A stretch of DNA of 6,467 bases from an uncultured Collinsella sp. (GTDB lineage Bacteria > Actinomycetota > Coriobacteriia > Coriobacteriales > Coriobacteriaceae), in the NCBI GenBank assembly GCA_902495545.1, contig CABUXM010000101.1:1-6467 (forward strand), read 5' to 3'. Shown here piece by piece: positions 1-6,416 of the stretch; position 1 is the first letter of the stretch; every line of letters starts with the position of its first letter. The position numbers were made by a program, and so were the translations under genes. A model generated the notes under the pieces. The model ran no database searches. It was not told where the DNA came from and worked only from the letters and a program-made list of their open reading frames with translations.

Positions 1-636
1 GCCGGTATCGCACAGCTCCTGTCCAACTACATTCTGGGCGAGAACAAGGTCGAGATCACCCAGGTGACCTCGGACACGCGCGAGTCCGTCCTACAGAACG
101 GCCAGGTCGACGCCGTCTTTGCCACCTACACCATCACCGACGAGCGCAAGAAGCTCGTCTCCTTTGCCGGTCCCTATTACTACACGCAGCAGGCCATCCT
201 GGTGCTCGCCGATAACGACGACATTAAGAGCGTCGACGACTTGGCCGACAAGAACGTCGCCGTCCAGTCCGGCTCCAACGGCCCCGCCATCCTGGAGGAG
301 TTCGCTCCCAAGGCCAGCCAGCAGGAGTTCAAGACCGACGAGGAGGCCCGCCAGGCACTCCAGCAGGGCCGCGTTGACGCCTACGTCATCGATAACAACA
401 TGCAGCAGAGCGCGCTGGTCCGCGAGCCCGGCAAATACAAGATCGCCGGCAAGCCCTTCGGCAGCAAAGAGCCCTATGGCATCGGCCTGCCGCTCGATTC
501 CGACGGCGTCGCCTTTGTCAACGACTTCCTTAAGAAGATCGAGGACGACGGCACCTGGACTGAGCTGTGGCAGATCTGCATCGGCGACCGTACGGGCGAC
601 ACCAACGTTCCCGAGCTGCCCGAGATCGGCGCCTAG
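1..636 (+). CDS. Amino-acid (probably glutamate) ABC transporter substrate-binding protein, GluB-like, 5' truncated
   Basis: The reading frame is open from base 1 to the TAG at 634-636, giving 211 residues, so the start, signal peptide and any lipobox lie upstream of the window. Perhaps 70-90 residues are missing compared with usual family members. It belongs to the type 2 periplasmic-binding / SBP_bac_3 family, which captures a polar amino acid outside the membrane and delivers it to the permeases. Seen in the fragment: GQVDAVFATYTITDERKK at residues 34-51, containing the family's T-x-T-x-x-R signature (R49 is the expected ligand carboxylate contact); SFAGPYYY at 54-61; the second-lobe loop VQSGSNG at 88-94; and VDAYVIDNN at 125-133, with D131 the likely amino-group contact. 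The end, TGDTNVPELPEIGA, resembles actinobacterial glutamate-binding proteins. The first gene of the transporter set; glutamate specificity is inferred from the GluD-like partner, and glutamine or aspartate cannot be excluded. Confidence 0.9.
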   Translation, partial: AGIAQLLSNYILGENKVEITQVTSDTRESVLQNGQVDAVFATYTITDERKKLVSFAGPYYYTQQAILVLADNDDIKSVDDLADKNVAVQSGSNGPAILEEFAPKASQQEFKTDEEARQALQQGRVDAYVIDNNMQQSALVREPGKYKIAGKPFGSKEPYGIGLPLDSDGVAFVNDFLKKIEDDGTWTELWQICIGDRTGDTNVPELPEIGA

Positions 637-672
637 GCAACGAGCCTGGTAACGGCCGCAACGAAACCATAT

Positions 673-711
673 GGAAACGCACGATGCGCTTTATTGCGAT
701 AAACTGTTTCC
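673..711 (+). promoter_or_regulatory. Nested inverted repeats in the gap before the permease genes
   Basis: An outer pair GGAAAC (673-678) / GTTTCC (706-711) encloses two smaller dyads: GCA-cga-TGC (679-687) and TTTAT-tgcg-ATAAA (690-703). As RNA this could fold as a small three-way junction just upstream of the terminator-like hairpin at 725-750; as DNA the TTTAT dyad could be an operator. No known riboswitch or binding-site consensus was recognised. The rest of 637-724 shows nothing I can support, including no convincing promoter. Confidence 0.25.
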
Positions 712-724
712 TTACTAAGTTGTC

Positions 725-757
725 GGGGCTTCCGTACACACGGGAGCCCCTTTCCTT
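725..757 (+). terminator. Hairpin with short T-rich tail between the binding-protein and permease genes
   Basis: GGGGCTTCCG (725-734) pairs with CGGGAGCCCC (741-750) over 10 bp, with one T-G wobble, around a 6-base loop TACACA. It is followed by TTTCCTT (751-757). The tail is interrupted, so this is probably a leaky terminator or an mRNA-stabilising 3' hairpin for the upstream cistron. Such a structure after the binding-protein gene would allow more binding protein than membrane subunits. Confidence 0.7.
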
Positions 758-763
758 ATCGGC

Positions 764-770
764 AGGAGGT
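764..770 (+). promoter_or_regulatory. Ribosome binding site of the first permease
   Basis: AGGAGGT, a near-perfect Shine-Dalgarno sequence, lies 4 bases before the ATG at 775 and fixes that start. It sits just after the hairpin, so read-through transcripts would be translated efficiently. Confidence 0.85.
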
Positions 771-774
771 CCGC

Positions 775-1434
775 ATGAGTCTCTCCGAACTCTGGTCGCT
801 CTATGGCCAGAACTATATCGACGCGCTGCTAGCCACCTGGGGCATGACGCTTGAGTCGTTTGCCATTGCCATGGTGCTGGCCGTCGCCATCACCGTGATG
901 CGTGTGTCGCCGCTCAAGCCGCTGCGCGTCTTTGGCGACCTGTATGTCCAGGTCTTCCGTAACATCCCCGGCATCGCGCTGCTCATCATCATCGTCTACG
1001 CGCTGCCGCCGCTCAAGGTCGTCCTGCCCTACCGCACCTGCGTTATCGTTGCCACGGTCCTTTTGGGCTCGGCCTTTGGTTCCGAAAACTTTATGAGCGG
1101 CATCAACACCGTCGGCGTCGGCCAGGTGGAAGCCGCCCGCTCGCTCGGCATGAGCTTCAGCCGTATCCTCGCTAAGATCGTGATTCCGCAGGCGCTGCGT
1201 TCGAGCGTGCTGCCCATGACCAACCTCTTTATCGCCGTCATGCTCACCACCGCGCTCGGCAGCCAGGTGCCGCTTAAGCCGCAAGAGCTTACCGGCGTGG
1301 TGAGCTACATCAATACCCGCTCGCTCGGCGGCGTCGCCGCGTTCTTTATCTCGGCGCTCGGCTACCTGGGCACGGCCTTTGTGGTGAGCCACATTGGCAA
1401 CTATATCGATAAGAAGGTGAGGATCCTCCGATGA
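775..1434 (+). CDS. Amino-acid ABC transporter permease, GluC-like
   Basis: 219 residues, an integral membrane subunit forming the translocation path with the second permease. Hydrophobic segments are visible at about residues 26-43, 65-79, 88-104, 146-163 and 186-206, consistent with the five-helix HisM/GluC type. The EAA loop that couples to the ATPase is at 119-139 (VEAARSLGMSFSRILAKIVIP). The FRNIPG motif at 61-66 corresponds to the FRxTP motif of polar amino-acid permeases, but the Gln often found a few residues later is absent, as in glutamate-type GluC proteins from memory. Start supported by AGGAGGT 4 bases upstream. The stop overlaps the next gene's ATG (ATGA at 1431-1434), implying translational coupling and equal subunit production. 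Membrane amino-acid permease is certain; the substrate is inferred. Confidence 0.93.
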   Translation: MSLSELWSLYGQNYIDALLATWGMTLESFAIAMVLAVAITVMRVSPLKPLRVFGDLYVQVFRNIPGIALLIIIVYALPPLKVVLPYRTCVIVATVLLGSAFGSENFMSGINTVGVGQVEAARSLGMSFSRILAKIVIPQALRSSVLPMTNLFIAVMLTTALGSQVPLKPQELTGVVSYINTRSLGGVAAFFISALGYLGTAFVVSHIGNYIDKKVRILR

Positions 1435-2264
1435 GCAAGCATTCCTCCCCTGCACTCACCATGCGCGATGCGCTCTACGAGGCTCCCGGCCCCAAGATGC
1501 GCGCCAAGATTCGCATCGGCACCGCCATCTCACTCGTCGCCGTGGCCGCGCTCGTCGCCCTGGTGCTGCAGCGCTTTTATGTGACCGGCCAGCTTTCGGT
1601 CCACTACTGGTATTTCTTTACGCACCTCACCACCTGGAAGTTCCTACTTGCCGGCTTTGAGGGCACCGTTAAAGTCGCACTCACCGCTGGCGCCATCGCG
1701 CTGGTGCTGGGCTTAGCCCTTATGCTCGGCCGCACCAGCGACATTAAGCCGCTGCAGCTGGCCTGCCGCGTGCTCACCGATTTCTTCCGCGGCGTGCCGA
1801 GCCTGCTGTTCATCTACTTCTTCTTTTTGGTACTGCCCCAGTACAAGATCGCGCTGCCGTCGTTTTGGATGCTCACGCTTCCCGTCGCGCTCGCTGCAGC
1901 CGGCGTACTTGCCGAGATTTTCCGCGCCGGCGTCAACGCCGTACCGCGCGGGCAGGTCGAGGCGGCCCAGGCGCTCGGTCTCTCCAAGGCTAAAATCACC
2001 TTTAAAATCGTATTGCCGCAGGCTATTCGGTTTATCATTCCGTCGTTGATTTCGCAGCTTGTGGTCGTAGTCAAGGACACCACCGTCGCCTATGTGGTGA
2101 GCTACCCCGACCTCATGCAAAACGCCCGCGTGCTCATTACCAACTACGATGCCCTCGTATCGGTCTACCTGGTGATCGCAGTCATCTACATCCTCATCAA
2201 CGTCGCGATCAACAAGGCCGCTGTCTATGTTTCGCACAAGACCGGCGCGACCATCATCCGCTAA
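1431..2264 (+). CDS. Amino-acid ABC transporter permease, GluD-like
   Basis: 277 residues, the second membrane subunit. It has a cytoplasmic N-terminal extension with LYEAPGPK at 15-22; an APGP motif ahead of the first helix is characteristic of actinobacterial GluD glutamate permeases and is the best clue to the substrate. Hydrophobic segments lie at about 31-47, 80-99, 121-136, 146-165, 201-214 and 243-262. The FFRGVPS motif is at 118-124, and the EAA loop at 174-197 reads RGQVEAAQALGLSK followed by KITFKIVLPQA. The ATG overlaps the previous stop in ATGA; AAGGTGAGG (1414-1422) is its ribosome binding site, 8 bases upstream and inside the preceding gene. It is followed after 36 bases by the ATPase gene. 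No frameshift or truncation is seen. Confidence 0.93.
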   Translation: MSKHSSPALTMRDALYEAPGPKMRAKIRIGTAISLVAVAALVALVLQRFYVTGQLSVHYWYFFTHLTTWKFLLAGFEGTVKVALTAGAIALVLGLALMLGRTSDIKPLQLACRVLTDFFRGVPSLLFIYFFFLVLPQYKIALPSFWMLTLPVALAAAGVLAEIFRAGVNAVPRGQVEAAQALGLSKAKITFKIVLPQAIRFIIPSLISQLVVVVKDTTVAYVVSYPDLMQNARVLITNYDALVSVYLVIAVIYILINVAINKAAVYVSHKTGATIIR

Positions 2265-2284
2265 CGCTTTACCATTTCGAGTCA

Positions 2285-2291
2285 TAAGGAG
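2285..2291 (+). promoter_or_regulatory. Ribosome binding site of the ATPase gene
   Basis: TAAGGAG is 9 bases before the ATG at 2301 and supports that start. The 36-base gap after the GluD-like gene contains no terminator or promoter that I can see, so the ATPase is read from the permease transcript. Confidence 0.75.
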
Positions 2292-2300
2292 CCGAGCACC

Positions 2301-3065
<765 letters not shown>

Positions 3066-3075
3066 CCAGCTACCC

Positions 3076-3109
3076 CGTGGGACAAATCCATTGAAAGTGT
3101 TGTCCCACG
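3076..3109. repeat. Perfect 10-bp inverted repeat between the transporter and the C26 amidotransferase gene
   Basis: CGTGGGACAA (3076-3085) and TTGTCCCACG (3100-3109) are exact reverse complements separated by 14 bases. There is no T-tract on either side, so it is not a standard intrinsic terminator. It could be an mRNA 3' hairpin, a weak or Rho-assisted terminator, a palindromic operator for the following gene, or a copy of a dispersed genomic repeat. It lies 10 bases after the ATPase stop and 43 before the next ATG. Confidence 0.7.
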
Positions 3110-3152
3110 TCTCTCATGCGCCCTGTCACCTTCAGATTCGAAAGCTACACCT

Positions 3153-3962
3153 ATGATCGGAACTCGCACTTCATCGTCCTACACCCCGCATGTCGACGTC
3201 GCCCCCGCCGACCGCCCGCTCATCCTCGTCGCGCCGCGCTGGGAAGAGGCAAAGCCGTTTTTAAGCGAGACGCTCTCCCCCAACGAGGAGATCGCCAGCG
3301 TCTTTGTCGATGCCATCCTTGCCGCCGGCGGCCTGCCGCTGCAGATGTCCATCACCGAGGACATTGAGGTTATCCGTCATTACGTCGATATCGCCGACGG
3401 CATCGCCATTCCCGGCGGCCCCGATGTCAATCCCAAACGTTGGGGCGATGATCGACCCTACGACCCCACCCTCTGCTGCGAGATCCGCGATAGCTTTGAG
3501 TTTAAGCTGGTCGACGAGGTGCTCCGCGCCAAAAAGCCGCTCTTTACCACCTGCCGCGGCACGCAGCTGCTCAATGTCGCCACCGGCGGCACCCTGTGCA
3601 TGGACGTGCCGAGCCTGGGTGCGCGCGAGGGCCGCACGCAGTGGCGCCATACCCACGTGCTCAACGAACCTGTGCATCCCGTCGAGGTCGTGCCGGGTTC
3701 GCTGTTGGAGCGCGCGCTTGGCGGGCACAGGCTGATCCAGACCAACTCCGCACACCACTGCTGCGTCGATCGTCTGGGTAAAAGTACGCGCTTAGTCGCC
3801 AAGGCAACCGACGGCGTTCCTGAGTGCATCGAGGTCGAAGGCCAGCCATTCTGTCTAGGCGTGCAATGGCACCCTGAGTACACGTGGAAGACGCTCGAGA
3901 CCGACTTTAACCTGTGGAAGTCGTTTGTCGAGGCAGCGGCAAAGGTTAAGCAGGCTCGCTAG
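3153..3962 (+). CDS. Peptidase C26 / PuuD-like gamma-glutamyl hydrolase family protein (class I glutamine amidotransferase fold)
   Basis: 269 residues, cytoplasmic, no signal peptide. The family hydrolyses gamma-glutamyl bonds; PuuD cleaves gamma-glutamyl-GABA in putrescine degradation. Visible motifs: PLILVAPRW at 22-30 opening the fold, IPGGPDVNP at 86-94 (the family GGxDxxP), nucleophile C134 in TTCRGTQLLN (132-141), NSAHH at 198-202, and the catalytic His240 and Glu242 in GVQWHPE. Two departures from the usual wording are seen: the nucleophile elbow is TTCRG rather than GICRG, and NSAHH is followed by C rather than the common Q. The ATG at 3153 has only a weak GAAAG ribosome site (3140-3144), and no in-frame alternative start fits better. 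It lies 87 bases after the transporter genes on the same strand, separated by a dyad, so co-transcription is possible but unproven. The substrate is unknown; gamma-glutamyl-GABA or another gamma-glutamyl amine or peptide is inferred. Confidence 0.88.
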   Translation: MIGTRTSSSYTPHVDVAPADRPLILVAPRWEEAKPFLSETLSPNEEIASVFVDAILAAGGLPLQMSITEDIEVIRHYVDIADGIAIPGGPDVNPKRWGDDRPYDPTLCCEIRDSFEFKLVDEVLRAKKPLFTTCRGTQLLNVATGGTLCMDVPSLGAREGRTQWRHTHVLNEPVHPVEVVPGSLLERALGGHRLIQTNSAHHCCVDRLGKSTRLVAKATDGVPECIEVEGQPFCLGVQWHPEYTWKTLETDFNLWKSFVEAAAKVKQAR

Positions 3963-3983
3963 CTCGCGAACCGCATAACAGAT

Positions 3984-4026
3984 AAGGGCGCCCCGCCGGC
4001 CACATGGTCCGGCGGGGCGCCCTTTT
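3984..4026 (+). terminator. Strong intrinsic terminator after the C26 amidotransferase gene
   Basis: AAGGGCGCCCCGCCGG (3984-3999) pairs with CCGGCGGGGCGCCCTT (4009-4024), an uninterrupted 16-bp stem with 14 GC pairs, around a 9-base loop that can itself add CCA/TGG pairing. The run TTTT (4023-4026) follows on the plus strand. Read from the minus strand the tail is only TTATCTGTT, so it may also stop the convergent minus-strand operon, less efficiently. It lies 21 bases after the plus-strand stop and 41 bases beyond the end of the convergent HPt gene. Confidence 0.92.
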
Positions 4027-4067
4027 GCCTATACGCGGCAGGCACACAGCCCAAGGCTCACAACCTC

Positions 4068-4424
4068 TTACTCGCCCGCCTCGCGCAGAGCCGACATCGT
4101 AGCCGCATATTGCTGCTGCAGCGCATGCATCCCCTCGCGAGCGCCGTCAACGGCATCGGCACCACGCAGTGCCTCGGTCACCACAACCGCCGGCTCGTAC
4201 AGATTATCGAATCCCAGGTTCTGGCTCACGCCCTTGAGCGTGTGCGCTGCCATAAACGCACCTTCGGCGTCTCCCGCCGCCATGGCGGCCTCTAGCTTGT
4301 CCATGCTCTCGTCATCCAAAAACTTGAGGGCAAAGTGGGCGAGCATTTCCTCGCCCATCAGCCGAGCGCACGCGTCATCATAATTGGCGCCGATCTTCTC
4401 ATACGCCTCACGCATGGAAATCAT
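4068..4424 (-). CDS. Standalone HPt (histidine phosphotransfer) domain protein
   Basis: 118 residues, a single cytoplasmic all-helical Hpt domain. The phosphorylation motif is AHTLKGVSQNLGF at 60-72, with H61 (bases 4242-4244) the phospho-accepting histidine and K64-G65 the conserved neighbours. Helical, Ala- and Glu-rich sequence continues on both sides (FALKFLDDESMDKLEAAM at 31-48; EALRGADAV at 84-92). Such proteins relay phosphate between receiver domains or from a hybrid kinase. The start at 4424 is preferred over the internal Met at 4415 because AAGGAG (4435-4440) is 10 bases upstream of it. It follows the large GGDEF-receiver-HD-GYP gene by 24 bases with no terminator between, so the two are one operon and the receiver domain of the neighbour is its likely partner. 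No histidine kinase gene is in the window. Confidence 0.9.
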   Translation of the reverse strand: MISMREAYEKIGANYDDACARLMGEEMLAHFALKFLDDESMDKLEAAMAAGDAEGAFMAAHTLKGVSQNLGFDNLYEPAVVVTEALRGADAVDGAREGMHALQQQYAATMSALREAGE

Positions 4425-4434
4425 GGATTAAAAA

Positions 4435-4440
4435 CTCCTT
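4435..4440 (-). promoter_or_regulatory. Ribosome binding site of the HPt gene
   Basis: AAGGAG on the minus strand, 10 bases before the ATG at 4424, decides between the two nearby Met codons (4424 and 4415) in favour of the upstream one. It lies in the 24-base gap after the preceding stop. Confidence 0.75.
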
Positions 4441-4448
4441 TGGTCAAA

Positions 4449-6329
4449 CTAAATCGTGGGAAACGCAACGACGTCAGCGGGGCGTGCCAACGTCTCGGCA
4501 ATTTGGTCTTGCACCTCGAGCAGACAATCGAGCAGCAGCGGGTTAAAGGTGCCGCACTTACCGTCCAGGATCATCTGAATTGCCTCCTTGTGCGGGATAG
4601 CGTCCTTGTACACGCGCACGCTCGTCAGGGCATCGTACACGTCGGCCACCGAAACCACCTGTGCGGCAATGGGAATTTCGTCGCCCTTAAGGCCATCGGG
4701 ATAACCCTTGCCGTCCCAGCGCTCGTGATGCCAACGCGCAATCTGGTACGCATATTCCATAAGCGCATTGCCAGCGTGATGGCTACCCAGCTCAAGCAGC
4801 ATGTCGGCGCCGATTGTGGTATGCGTCTTCATAATCTCGAACTCCTCGGGCGTAAGGCGTCCGGGCTTGTTGAGAATCGCATCGTCAATCGACATCTTGC
4901 CGATATCGTGCAGCGCCGAAGCCAGGGCGATCGTGGAGCGTTCCTCATTGTCAAGGGAGATCGTGCCGCTACGCTGGACCAGACAGCCAAGCAGCAGCTC
5001 GGTCAGCTTCTCGATGTTCGTAACGTGCCTGCCGCTCTCGCCGTTGCGAAGCTCCATGACGCCGGCCATGATATCAATGAGCATGCGACTGTTCTTGACG
5101 CGCTCGTTGTACTGCTGGGACAGCAGGTTCGTCAGGCGGCGCTGTTTGGCGTATAGGCGGATGGTGTTGCTCACACGGCGGCGCACGACACGGGAGTCAA
5201 ACGGGCGGTTGATATAGTCCGAGGCGCCCAGCTCGTACGCGCGCAGAACCATATCATCGGAATCTTCGCTCGAGATCATGATGACAGGCAGATTGTCGAT
5301 ACCCGATCGGCGCGACAGATTGGCCAGAACCTCAAAGCCGCTCATACCCGGTATGACAATGTCCAGCATCACGAGCGACAACTCATCGCCATAGCGGTCG
5401 ACCATGTCGAGCGCCGCACGGCCGTTGTCGGCCTCGAGGATGCAATACTCGTCCTTGAGCATCTCGTTGAGAATGGCTCGGTTCATCTCGGAGTCATCGA
5501 CGATAAGCACCGAAGGCTTTTCGCTTTGGAAGGCCTCGATGGAATCGGCATCGGTCACGACCGTACCGGCTTTTGCCTTAGCGCGGCTCAATAACTGGAC
5601 AGCGCGGCCAACGCCCTCATCGACCGTCTCGCCATGAATGCGAACGCCACCAACACATGCCGTCAAGCTCACGTACTCATGGCCCGGAATAATCGTGGAA
5701 TGAACGGCATCGGATACCTGACGCAAGCGACGGGCGAAGTCATCGGAGGGAATATTGGGCATGACGGCCACAAACTTGTCGCAGCCATAGCGCACAAGCT
5801 CGTCAGTCGAACGAATTCCGCTGCGTATGGCTGTCGCCACAGCACCGAGCGCAAGGTCACCGGCATGACGGCCACACGTATCGTTGAAGACCCTAAAATC
5901 ATCAAGGTCGATCATCGCAACGCCGGCATTCATGCGGGCGCTACGGAGCTTTTCCTCGTAATATCGACGATTGCGCACACTCGTCAGCACGTCGGTGTAG
6001 ACAAGGTCCTCTTCTGCAGTCTCTTGCCCATCGATCGGACGCACCATCAGCAAGACATGAGGCTCGCCCTCGACCTTTAAAGGGCGCAGACGGGCGCGGT
6101 ACTCAACACCATCGTTGAGCAGTTGCTCCGATACATCATCGGAACCTGCCAAGGCCTCAAGACTCGACTGACGCAGACAAGGGCAGCGATCGCCGGCGAG
6201 CAAGCAGTTAGGCTCGCTCTTAATCTGATCGGCCGACAGCAAACGCACCACGGGGTAGGTCTTCGCGACGCGGGCGACCTCGGTGGCAGCCTCCTCGCCG
6301 GTTAGATTGACCTCGTGATTATTGAGCAT
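4449..6329 (-). CDS. Sensor-GGDEF(degenerate)-receiver-HD-GYP c-di-GMP phosphodiesterase hybrid
   Basis: 626 residues, no obvious membrane helix, so probably cytoplasmic. Four regions are visible. (1) 1-107: PAS-like sensor guess, with C42, C49 and C51. (2) About 108-262: GGDEF fold, with DLDDF at 141-145 and FND at 148-150, but the active-site motif is GCDKF (182-186), so cyclase activity is doubtful; the RxxD inhibitory site R173/D176 is intact. (3) About 273-395: response receiver with DD at 278-279, phospho-acceptor D323 in MLDIVIPG, S353, and Arg375 where Lys is nearly invariant. (4) About 405-610: HD-GYP phosphodiesterase with E431 and H435 (ESGRH), HDIGK at 474-478, H503, HH at 534-535, GYP at 542-544 and D563. 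All expected metal ligands are present, so it should hydrolyse c-di-GMP. The ATG at 6329 follows AAAGGG by 6 bases. The first gene of an operon with the HPt protein, which may phosphorylate or dephosphorylate its receiver. Confidence 0.93.
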   Translation of the reverse strand: MLNNHEVNLTGEEAATEVARVAKTYPVVRLLSADQIKSEPNCLLAGDRCPCLRQSSLEALAGSDDVSEQLLNDGVEYRARLRPLKVEGEPHVLLMVRPIDGQETAEEDLVYTDVLTSVRNRRYYEEKLRSARMNAGVAMIDLDDFRVFNDTCGRHAGDLALGAVATAIRSGIRSTDELVRYGCDKFVAVMPNIPSDDFARRLRQVSDAVHSTIIPGHEYVSLTACVGGVRIHGETVDEGVGRAVQLLSRAKAKAGTVVTDADSIEAFQSEKPSVLIVDDSEMNRAILNEMLKDEYCILEADNGRAALDMVDRYGDELSLVMLDIVIPGMSGFEVLANLSRRSGIDNLPVIMISSEDSDDMVLRAYELGASDYINRPFDSRVVRRRVSNTIRLYAKQRRLTNLLSQQYNERVKNSRMLIDIMAGVMELRNGESGRHVTNIEKLTELLLGCLVQRSGTISLDNEERSTIALASALHDIGKMSIDDAILNKPGRLTPEEFEIMKTHTTIGADMLLELGSHHAGNALMEYAYQIARWHHERWDGKGYPDGLKGDEIPIAAQVVSVADVYDALTSVRVYKDAIPHKEAIQMILDGKCGTFNPLLLDCLLEVQDQIAETLARPADVVAFPTI

Positions 6330-6335
6330 ATGGGG

Positions 6336-6341
6336 CCCTTT
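6336..6341 (-). promoter_or_regulatory. Ribosome binding site of the HD-GYP hybrid gene
   Basis: AAAGGG on the minus strand, 6 bases before the ATG at 6329. It is moderate rather than perfect, but no other Met or Val start nearby has a better one, and the protein has no other Met before the GGDEF region that would retain the N-terminal sensor. Confidence 0.5.
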
Positions 6342-6416
6342 CGATAGGTTCGCATGGTAGCGGTGGGTTCCAAACGGTACCAGAGTAGCACCTTGTCGAT
6401 GCAGGTAAGCACGTGA
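6342..6416. other. Intergenic region upstream of the HD-GYP operon, possibly divergent promoters
   Basis: About 75 bases between the HD-GYP ribosome site and the putative plus-strand start. It must hold, or lie next to, the promoter of the minus-strand operon, but no pair of -35/-10 hexamers with good spacing stands out on either strand. A weak 17-base dyad ACCT-N9-AGGT (6390-6406) and the 6-base palindrome GGTACC (6377-6382) are present; neither is long enough to call an operator. Confidence 0.3.

Noticed and set aside
694..718. TTGCGA / TACTAA considered as a promoter for the permease genes
   Set aside because: The spacing is only 13 bases and the -35 match is poor.
1419..1428. 10-base palindrome GAGGATCCTC overlapping the ribosome site of the GluD-like gene
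   Set aside because: With no spacer it cannot form a useful hairpin, and it lies in coding sequence at the end of the upstream permease gene; probably chance.
829..1455. Minus-strand open frame of 208 codons opposite the GluC-like permease
   Set aside because: Composition (Asp, His, Arg, Gly) is typical of antisense of hydrophobic codons; no domain is recognisable.
4335..5156. Plus-strand open frame of 273 codons opposite the HD-GYP hybrid and HPt genes
   Set aside because: It is the antisense of strongly recognisable coding sequence, has no recognisable domain, and long opposite-strand frames are common in GC-rich DNA.
6390..6406. ACCT-N9-AGGT dyad, considered as a MerR-type operator
   Set aside because: Only 4-base arms, and flanking hexamers (TTACCT and TACTCT on the minus strand) would be spaced 15 bases, not the 19-20 of MerR-type promoters.
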